This document shows, in pieces, positions 58,904-64,000 of a DNA stretch of 64,000 nucleotides (position 1 is its first letter; each line of letters begins with the position of its first letter). The position numbers and the translations under genes were made by a program. The stretch comes from Cohnella baijiui (GTDB lineage Bacteria > Bacillota > Bacilli > Paenibacillales > Paenibacillaceae), in assembly GCF_020731285.1 (NCBI RefSeq), contig NZ_JAJFOW010000027.1, positions 1-64,000 of the forward strand, given 5' to 3'. Below the pieces are notes generated by a model, which saw only the letters and a program-made list of their open reading frames with translations, searched no databases and was not told where the DNA came from.

Positions 58904-59542
58904 ATGCGCGGAACGTTCGCAAGGAGAGGGATGGCGGCGCTTGCCGGCGCCGCGGGCGCGGCAGCGCTGGCCTGCGGCTTGCTGCTGCCGGACGGGAGCG
59001 GCAGGGAGGTGCCGGGCTGGCAGCCGGTTAACCCGGCGGTCTCGCAGACGCTGACGGAGCTGGGCGCGGGGGCATCCCCTGCCGGAGGCGCGGCGGCGGG
59101 GCCGGTAGCTGCGCAGGTCGCGCCTGCGGGCAGCCAGCCGGCGGGGGTCTCCGCGCCGGGCGGGCCGTCTGCGGCCCCGGCATCCGTAAGCGACGGCGCG
59201 ACTGCGCAGACAGCGGCGGGAGCGACGGATGGCGGCGCGTCCGCCGTGCCGAATGCGAGCTCGGTCGCCACCGCCGGAGAGGCGCCGCCTGCGGCCGTAG
59301 GCGCCGCGCCGCCCGCGCCGGCAGCCGAGCCGGGACGGAGCGCGAGCGGGCTTTTGAACATCAATACGGCCACGGTCGACCAGCTCGACGGGCTGCCGGG
59401 CATCGGACCGTCCAAGGCGCGGGCGATCGTCGCCTACCGCGAAGCGCACGGATCGTTCCGCTCCGCGGACGACCTGCGGCAAGTGAAAGGGATCGGCCCG
59501 AAGCTGATGGCCGGCCTGAGGGACCTGGTCGCGACGGAGTAA
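58904..59542 (+). CDS. comEA: ComEA helix-hairpin-helix DNA receptor, atypical middle region
   Basis: 212 residues. An N-terminal signal anchor (MAALAGAAGAAALACGLLL) precedes about 110 residues of Ala/Gly/Pro/Ser-rich low complexity. A C-terminal helix-hairpin-helix domain follows (LLNINTATVDQLDGLPGIG, ADDLRQVKGIGPKLMAGLRD). ComEA binds incoming double-stranded DNA at the membrane and hands it to ComEC. In Bacillus the middle contains a folded SLBB-like oligomerisation domain, which I cannot see here. ATG after GGGAGG. First gene of comEA-comEB-comEC. Confidence 0.93.
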   Translation: MRGTFARRGMAALAGAAGAAALACGLLLPDGSGREVPGWQPVNPAVSQTLTELGAGASPAGGAAAGPVAAQVAPAGSQPAGVSAPGGPSAAPASVSDGATAQTAAGATDGGASAVPNASSVATAGEAPPAAVGAAPPAPAAEPGRSASGLLNINTATVDQLDGLPGIGPSKARAIVAYREAHGSFRSADDLRQVKGIGPKLMAGLRDLVATE

Positions 59543-59612
59543 GGGGATTTCCGCCGGCGGCAGATCGGTCGCGAATACCGCAACGGATGGAACAACGAAG
59601 GAGGCAAGACAA

Positions 59613-60131
59613 ATGACGCAGCCGCTGCGCAAAGATTGGGACACCTATTTTATGGACATCGCCTTTATGGCCTCGACGCGCTCCCGGTGTCCGCGCCGCC
59701 ATGTCGGCGCCGTGCTCGTGCAGGGCAAGAAGCTGCTCGGCACGGCCTACAACGGAGCGCCCATGGGCGTGCCGGACTGCTCCGAGGCAGGCTGCATGAT
59801 CGTGGAAGAATACGAACCGGCGCCTGCCGGCAGCGCCGAGCCGATGGTGAAGAAGGAGCGCTGCATCCGCACGATCCACGCCGAGCAGAACCTGCTGCTC
59901 TTCACCGACCGGATTGACCGCGAAGGCTCGACCGTCTACGTGACGGACCAGCCCTGCTGGACCTGCGCCAACATGCTGGCGAACAGCGGCATCCGGGAGA
60001 TCGTCTACCATCGCGTCTACCAGAAGGACTACGCCAAAGTCGCCGCCCTCATGGCGCAGAAAAACCTCGTCTTCCGGACGATCGGCGATTACGTTCCGCC
60101 GCCCGACACGGGCGTGCAGGACGCGCACTGA
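59613..60131 (+). CDS. comEB: dCMP deaminase family protein ComEB
   Basis: 172 residues. Zinc-dependent cytidine/deoxycytidylate deaminase fold: RTIHAEQNLLLF (His-Ala-Glu catalytic) and VTDQPCWTCANMLANSGI (PCxxC). It converts dCMP to dUMP. In B. subtilis comEB is in the competence operon but dispensable for uptake. N-terminal MDIAFMASTRSRCPRRHVGA and GTAYNGAPMGVPDC match the family. ATG after AAGGAGG. Confidence 0.95.
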   Translation: MTQPLRKDWDTYFMDIAFMASTRSRCPRRHVGAVLVQGKKLLGTAYNGAPMGVPDCSEAGCMIVEEYEPAPAGSAEPMVKKERCIRTIHAEQNLLLFTDRIDREGSTVYVTDQPCWTCANMLANSGIREIVYHRVYQKDYAKVAALMAQKNLVFRTIGDYVPPPDTGVQDAH

Positions 60132-60240
60132 TCGCCGCGCCGGTTCGGATCGAGGATGTGCCAGAGGACGGGAGCGGCGTGTTGCAAAGACAGGCCAGGC
60201 CTAGGTAGGTTAAAGAATAGTAGACCAAGAACGAGGAAGA

Positions 60241-60271
60241 ACCTCTTCGCACGGCGGCGAAGAGGTTTTTT
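60241..60271 (+). terminator. Hairpin with T tract between comEB and comEC
   Basis: ACCTCTTCGC pairs with GCGAAGAGGT and is followed by a run of T residues. It would reduce readthrough from comEA-EB into comEC. Confidence 0.8.
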
Positions 60272-60309
60272 TGCCGTTCCCGGGGCGGAGGGAATCGGGA
60301 GGGAACGGG

Positions 60310-63087
60310 ATGCGGCGCAGACCGCTTGTTGGATTTGCCGCCTGCTGGGTCGCCGGCAGCGGCGTGCAGTCGCTTTGGCACGGCCCGGCCGCGCTGCTGA
60401 TCTATGCCGGGCTGGCGGTCGGAATGGCCGCGTTGGCGCTTGCGGGTCGCTGGCCGTGGCGGCTGTGTCTCGCCTGTGCGCTGGCTTTGATGCTTGCTGC
60501 CGGCCATCGGGCCTGGGTCGACGCGGGCAATCAATCGCAGATGCAGGAGGCGCTGGGGGGCGATCCCGACGGGCGAGCCGTCACGATGACCGGCACGATT
60601 GCGTCGGCCGTCGACATCGACGGCGACATCGTCCAGTTTCGGCTCTCGATCGTCGGGATCGATGCCGGAGAGCCGGGGGAGGGCGCCGCTCGCGAGGTTC
60701 GCGAGACAGTGCTCGTTCGCGTGCGATTGGCCGCGGAGGAGGAGCTTGGGCCTGCGTCCGCCTGGCGCCGGGGAGACACCGTCGGCGTGCGGGGGGAGAT
60801 CAAGGTGCCGGCCGAGGGCGGCAACTTCGGCGGGTTTGACTACCGCGCCTACCTCCGGCGGCAGCAGGTCCACTGGACGGTGTCCGCGAAAGGCGCGGAA
60901 GCCGTTTCGCCCAAGGACGGCAGCGTCGACCTGCGATACCGCGTCCTCCGCGCTGTGGACGAAGCCCGGCTTCGCATCGGCGGCCTGATGGACCGTCTGT
61001 ACGGCAGTACGGACACCGGTTATATGAAAGGTCTCGTCGCGGGCATCCGGGACGATGTCGACCCGGGGCAATACGACGACTTTTCGCGGCTCGGCCTGAC
61101 GCACGTGCTGGCGATTTCCGGCCTCCATGTCGGCGTCGTCGTCTTTTTGCTGCTGCGCGTCGGCGCCTGGCTGCGGCTGACGCGCGAGCGTTCGCTGGAA
61201 GTCGCCATCGCGGCGATGCCGGTCTACATGCTGCTGACCGGCGCTTCTCCTTCGGCTGTGCGCGCTTGTTTGATGTCCATGATCGCCTTGTACCTCGCCC
61301 GCCGTCGCCGGCTGAAGGACGGGCTTCACCTGCTGGCTGCCGCCGCCTGGATCATGACCGTTTGGAACCCGCTCGTCGTCGAGGACGTCAGCTTCCAGCT
61401 CTCGTTTCTCGTCACCGCCGGTCTGCTGCTCTATGTTCCCCTGCTGGCACGTCTGCTCCGCTTTGTTCCCGCTTCGCTCCGCAGCGGACTCGCCGTCGCG
61501 TTGACGGCCCAGGTCGCGTCGTTTCCGCTCACCGCCTACTACTTTCATCAGCTTCATCTTCTGTCGCTGCTCGCCAATCTTCTTCTCGTGCCATTCATCA
61601 GCTTCCTCGTCCTGCCGCTCGGCATGGCTTCCGTCGCGCTCGGCGCCTGCTGGCTGCCGCTCGGCATCGCGCCCGCCCGCTTGGCCGAGCTGTGCAACCG
61701 GGCAACCTTCGCCGTCACCGAGGCAATGAGCGGCGTGCGATCCCTCTCGACCGTCTGGCCGCAGCCGTCGCTCGCCTGGGTCTTCGTCGCTTACGGGCTC
61801 ATCGCTTGCACCGGCGCGCTGCTGAGGCATCGGCTCGACCGCCGGGAGGAGCGGTCGCGGCTCGAGGCGGAGCTTCAGGGCGCAAGGGCGCTCGCCGATC
61901 TCGATCCCGCGCGCCGGGCGCAGGAAGTGCCGGCCTATGCGGCAGGCGGAAAGGCCGGGTCTGATACCGGGCCGTTGCCCGCGTCCTCCATCACGGCCCG
62001 GGCGGGGACGCAATCCCTGGGGGTTTACCCTCCCGCGTCTCCGGCGACGGGCATCTCGCCAACGGATCTATGGGCCTCCGGCAGTCGATCCGACCGCGTC
62101 CGACAGGCCGCGCTCGCGCTGCTGACCGTCTTCGCCTGGATCGGGTGGCTCGTCTGGGGCGCACAGCCGGCGGCGTTCGACCGCTCCGCGCGGGTCATGT
62201 TCCTCGACGTCGGACAAGGGGACAGCATTTTGGTCCGTACGGGTGAGGGCAAGCACCTGCTCGTCGATGCCGGCGGAACGGTGGCCTTCGGACAGCGAAA
62301 CGAAGCGTGGCGCCGGCGCCGCGATCCGTACGAGGTGGGCCGCAAGACGCTCGTTCCGCTGCTCAAGCAGCGCGGCGTCCGCAAGCTGGACCTGCTCGTC
62401 CTCACCCATCTCGATGCCGATCATATCGGAGGCGCGGAGGCGCTCATCCGCGAAATCGAAATCGGCCGCATCCTCTTTAATGGCACGATGAAACCGACCC
62501 CAGACGTTCTACGTCTATTTCAATTGGCGATTCAAAAAGGCATTCCGCTCTATGCCGCCGAGCATGGCATGCGCTGGCGGACCGGTCCGTCCGCGGAACT
62601 GAAGGTGCTGTATCCGGAAGACGTCGGGGGAAAGGCCGCTTCCGGCGGAACGCTGCCGGCCGTCGCGGAACAAAACGACCGGAGCGTCGTTCTGCTTCTC
62701 TCCCTGTACGGCAGGACGTTTGTCCTGCCGGGGGATCTCGAAGCGGCCGGCGAGGCGGAGGTGCTGGTGCGGCTCCGCGAGGAAGCCGCGACCGCCGGCC
62801 CCGGCGGCTCCGCGGCGCTTCCCGCGCCCATCGACGTGCTCAAAGCCGGGCATCACGGCAGCAAGACGTCCACTACGGACGCCTGGCTCGCCTGGTGGCG
62901 ACCGGCCGAGGTCGTGGTGTCCGTCGGCGCGAACAATCTTTACGGGCACCCGAATCCGGGCGTCGTCGCGCGGATCAAGGCATTGCCTGCCCGGCTGTCC
63001 CGTACCGATGCGAACGGCGAGATTCAGTATCGGATCGCCCCGGACGGCCGACTGTCCCGGCGGGAGAAGCGTCCGTGGGACAAATGA
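60310..63087 (+). CDS. comEC: ComEC DNA-uptake channel protein
   Basis: 925 residues. Domains in order: two N-terminal helices, a DUF4131/OB-like part (TMTGTIASAVDIDGDIVQFR), the multi-helix competence domain (HVLAISGLHVGVVVFLLLRV, GASPSAVRACLMSMIALYLA), a hydrophilic linker of about 90 residues, another helix, and a metallo-beta-lactamase-like domain (FLDVGQGDSILVRTGEGKHL, VLTHLDADHIGG, KAGHHGSKTST). It forms the channel that passes single-stranded DNA inward; the last domain is the proposed nuclease. The ATG follows GGGAGGG. A hairpin separates it from comEB. Confidence 0.96.
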   Translation: MRRRPLVGFAACWVAGSGVQSLWHGPAALLIYAGLAVGMAALALAGRWPWRLCLACALALMLAAGHRAWVDAGNQSQMQEALGGDPDGRAVTMTGTIASAVDIDGDIVQFRLSIVGIDAGEPGEGAAREVRETVLVRVRLAAEEELGPASAWRRGDTVGVRGEIKVPAEGGNFGGFDYRAYLRRQQVHWTVSAKGAEAVSPKDGSVDLRYRVLRAVDEARLRIGGLMDRLYGSTDTGYMKGLVAGIRDDVDPGQYDDFSRLGLTHVLAISGLHVGVVVFLLLRVGAWLRLTRERSLEVAIAAMPVYMLLTGASPSAVRACLMSMIALYLARRRRLKDGLHLLAAAAWIMTVWNPLVVEDVSFQLSFLVTAGLLLYVPLLARLLRFVPASLRSGLAVALTAQVASFPLTAYYFHQLHLLSLLANLLLVPFISFLVLPLGMASVALGACWLPLGIAPARLAELCNRATFAVTEAMSGVRSLSTVWPQPSLAWVFVAYGLIACTGALLRHRLDRREERSRLEAELQGARALADLDPARRAQEVPAYAAGGKAGSDTGPLPASSITARAGTQSLGVYPPASPATGISPTDLWASGSRSDRVRQAALALLTVFAWIGWLVWGAQPAAFDRSARVMFLDVGQGDSILVRTGEGKHLLVDAGGTVAFGQRNEAWRRRRDPYEVGRKTLVPLLKQRGVRKLDLLVLTHLDADHIGGAEALIREIEIGRILFNGTMKPTPDVLRLFQLAIQKGIPLYAAEHGMRWRTGPSAELKVLYPEDVGGKAASGGTLPAVAEQNDRSVVLLLSLYGRTFVLPGDLEAAGEAEVLVRLREEAATAGPGGSAALPAPIDVLKAGHHGSKTSTTDAWLAWWRPAEVVVSVGANNLYGHPNPGVVARIKALPARLSRTDANGEIQYRIAPDGRLSRREKRPWDK

Positions 63088-63195
63088 ACGGTTTTTTGTT
63101 AGACTGGGACTAGCGCGTTTGAACGCATGGCCCGGGACGTCCGTCCTCGCGACGGGACGGTGCCGGCGATTCACATAAAGATTCGCCAAAGTTTT

Positions 63196-63222
63196 TGCAA
63201 CCTTTTGCCGCACAGTTGCGTC
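63196..63222 (+). promoter_or_regulatory. ECF-type promoter, probably autoregulatory
   Basis: TGCAAC at 63196-63201 and CGTC at 63219-63222 with a 17-base spacer. The pattern resembles the ECF consensus of SigW-type factors (TGAAAC, 16 bases, CGTA). It lies 31 bases upstream of the sigma factor GTG start. Confidence 0.6.
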
Positions 63223-63252
63223 AATGGGGATGCGTGAGAAGGAGGATCTCCC

Positions 63253-63801
63253 GTGGTGGAGCCGGAATTGATCAAAGCTGCGCAGGCCGGCGATCGAGAC
63301 GCCTTGGTAACGCTGCTCCGCGAGATCGAGCATCAAGTATACAGAACGGCTTATTATTTGTTGAATCACGAACAGGACGCCATGGACGCGGCGCAGGAAG
63401 CGCTTATACGCGTATACACCAAGATCAATTCGTATGAGGAGAAGGCGCAATTCCGCACGTGGGTTCAGCGTATCGTAACGAACATCTGCATCGACAAATT
63501 CCGCCGCAAGCGGCCGTCGGTTTCGATCGAGGAGCACGAGCTCGTATTCGAAGCCGGCGCCGACGTCGAAGCGGAGGTCATGTCCGCCTACGCGGCCGAG
63601 GACATCCGCGAAGCGATCGGCAAGCTCCCCGAGCACCATCGCACCGTCGTCGTGCTTCGTTATTTGCAGGACTTTTCGTACAACGAAATCGCCGACTCGC
63701 TGAATTTGCCGCTCAATACGGTCAAGTCCTATTTGTATCGCGCCCGGCAGCAACTGCAAACGCTACTTCACGACTATCAGAAAGGTGGTGTCCGGGGATG
63801 A
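63253..63801 (+). CDS. ECF RNA polymerase sigma factor, SigW-like
   Basis: 182 residues. Region 2 shows ALVTLLREIEHQVYRTAYYL and AMDAAQEALIRVYTKINSYE followed by RTWVQRIVTNICIDKFRRK. Region 4 shows LPEHHRTVVVLRYLQDFSYN and the helix-turn-helix EIADSLNLPLNTVKSYLYRA. It resembles SigW of bacilli, which responds to envelope stress, but group assignment is not certain. GTG start seven bases after AAGGAGG. It overlaps the anti-sigma gene by four bases (ATGA). Confidence 0.93.
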   Translation: MVEPELIKAAQAGDRDALVTLLREIEHQVYRTAYYLLNHEQDAMDAAQEALIRVYTKINSYEEKAQFRTWVQRIVTNICIDKFRRKRPSVSIEEHELVFEAGADVEAEVMSAYAAEDIREAIGKLPEHHRTVVVLRYLQDFSYNEIADSLNLPLNTVKSYLYRARQQLQTLLHDYQKGGVRG

Positions 63802-64000
63802 ATTGCCAAGAGGTGATGGAACTCATGCAGCGTTCGGTTGACGGGGATTTGGACGAACGCGAGACGGCGCGCATGATGGCCCACGTCCAGACGTGCCCGG
63901 AGTGCGCTGCCATGCTGGAGCGCTTGACCCGTCTGTCGCACGAGCTGGCGCAGCTGCCGCGCGTCCTGCCGCGCTACAGCCTCGTCGACGCCATTCTGCC
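63798..64000 (+). CDS. Anti-sigma factor with zinc-binding domain, partial at window end
   Basis: The first 67 codons of a gene cut by the window edge. MNCQEVMELMQRSVDGDLDE leads to a zinc anti-sigma (ZAS) motif, HVQTCPEC (HxxxCxxC), which is the sigma-binding part of RsiW-like proteins. A longer product with a membrane helix and extracytoplasmic domain is expected but lies outside the window. It is coupled to the sigma factor gene and should hold that factor inactive until released by proteolysis. Confidence 0.85.
   Translation, partial: MNCQEVMELMQRSVDGDLDERETARMMAHVQTCPECAAMLERLTRLSHELAQLPRVLPRYSLVDAIL

Overview
The window looks like a chromosomal segment of a GC-rich, endospore-forming, naturally competent Gram-positive bacterium of the Paenibacillaceae (Cohnella/Paenibacillus type). 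The basis is gene content and order. There are sporulation genes (sigK, spoVAC-AD-AE, a YtvI-like gene), a com operon, two T-box leaders, Gram-positive ribosome binding sites with frequent TTG/GTG starts, and blocks collinear with Bacillus subtilis (cymR-yrvO-yrrD-yrrI-alaS-yrzL-yrrK-yrzB-yrrL-yrrN-yrrO, and yqeG-yqeH-aroE-yqeI-nadD-yqeK-rsfS-yqeM-comER-comEA-EB-EC). The species cannot be named from sequence alone. I saw no insertion sequence, prophage, CRISPR array, rRNA or tRNA gene.

Layout. 1-5.2 kb: a 13-bp tandem repeat, an SLH-domain protein, a carbohydrate ABC importer (binding protein and two permeases, no ATPase) and a deoxyinosine-DNA glycosylase. 5.2-10.4 kb: a GAF/HD-GYP protein, oligoendopeptidase F with an in-frame signal-peptide-like extension, two small unknown proteins, a methyltransferase and a cold-shock protein. 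10.4-24 kb: sulfur and tRNA modification (mnmA divergent from cymR-cysteine desulfurase), the yrrD-yrrI group, T-box-alaS, ireB-ruvX-DUF1292 x2-mltG, and two U32 proteins of the TrhP type. 24-31 kb: a chemoreceptor behind an unusual AT-rich structured leader, a class B PBP (PbpI-like), an AI-2E-family transporter and a NodB-YkoP fusion. 31-39 kb: modAB with a divergent regulator, ilvD, a deacetylase-like lipoprotein, a KapD-like exonuclease and intact sigK. 39-49 kb: a DedA protein, a methyltransferase, a two-component system, spoVAC-AD-AE, and a MoxR-DUF58-transglutaminase operon. 49-64 kb: the yqe housekeeping/translation operon, T-box-leuS, comER divergent from comEA-EB-EC, and an ECF sigma/anti-sigma pair cut by the window end.

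Functional themes are translation and tRNA maturation (alaS, leuS, mnmA, trhP-like genes, rsfS, yqeH, yhbY), envelope and sporulation (mltG, PBP, SLH, deacetylases, sigK, spoVA), DNA uptake (com) and uptake of sugar and molybdate by importers whose ATPase genes lie elsewhere. Most of the window is conserved core chromosome. The less explained signals are the attenuator-like leader before the chemoreceptor (23.9-24.2 kb), the double start of pepF, a ComEA whose middle is low-complexity linker, the repeated TATGGT boxes at the mod promoter, and the ECF-type promoter in front of the terminal sigma factor gene.
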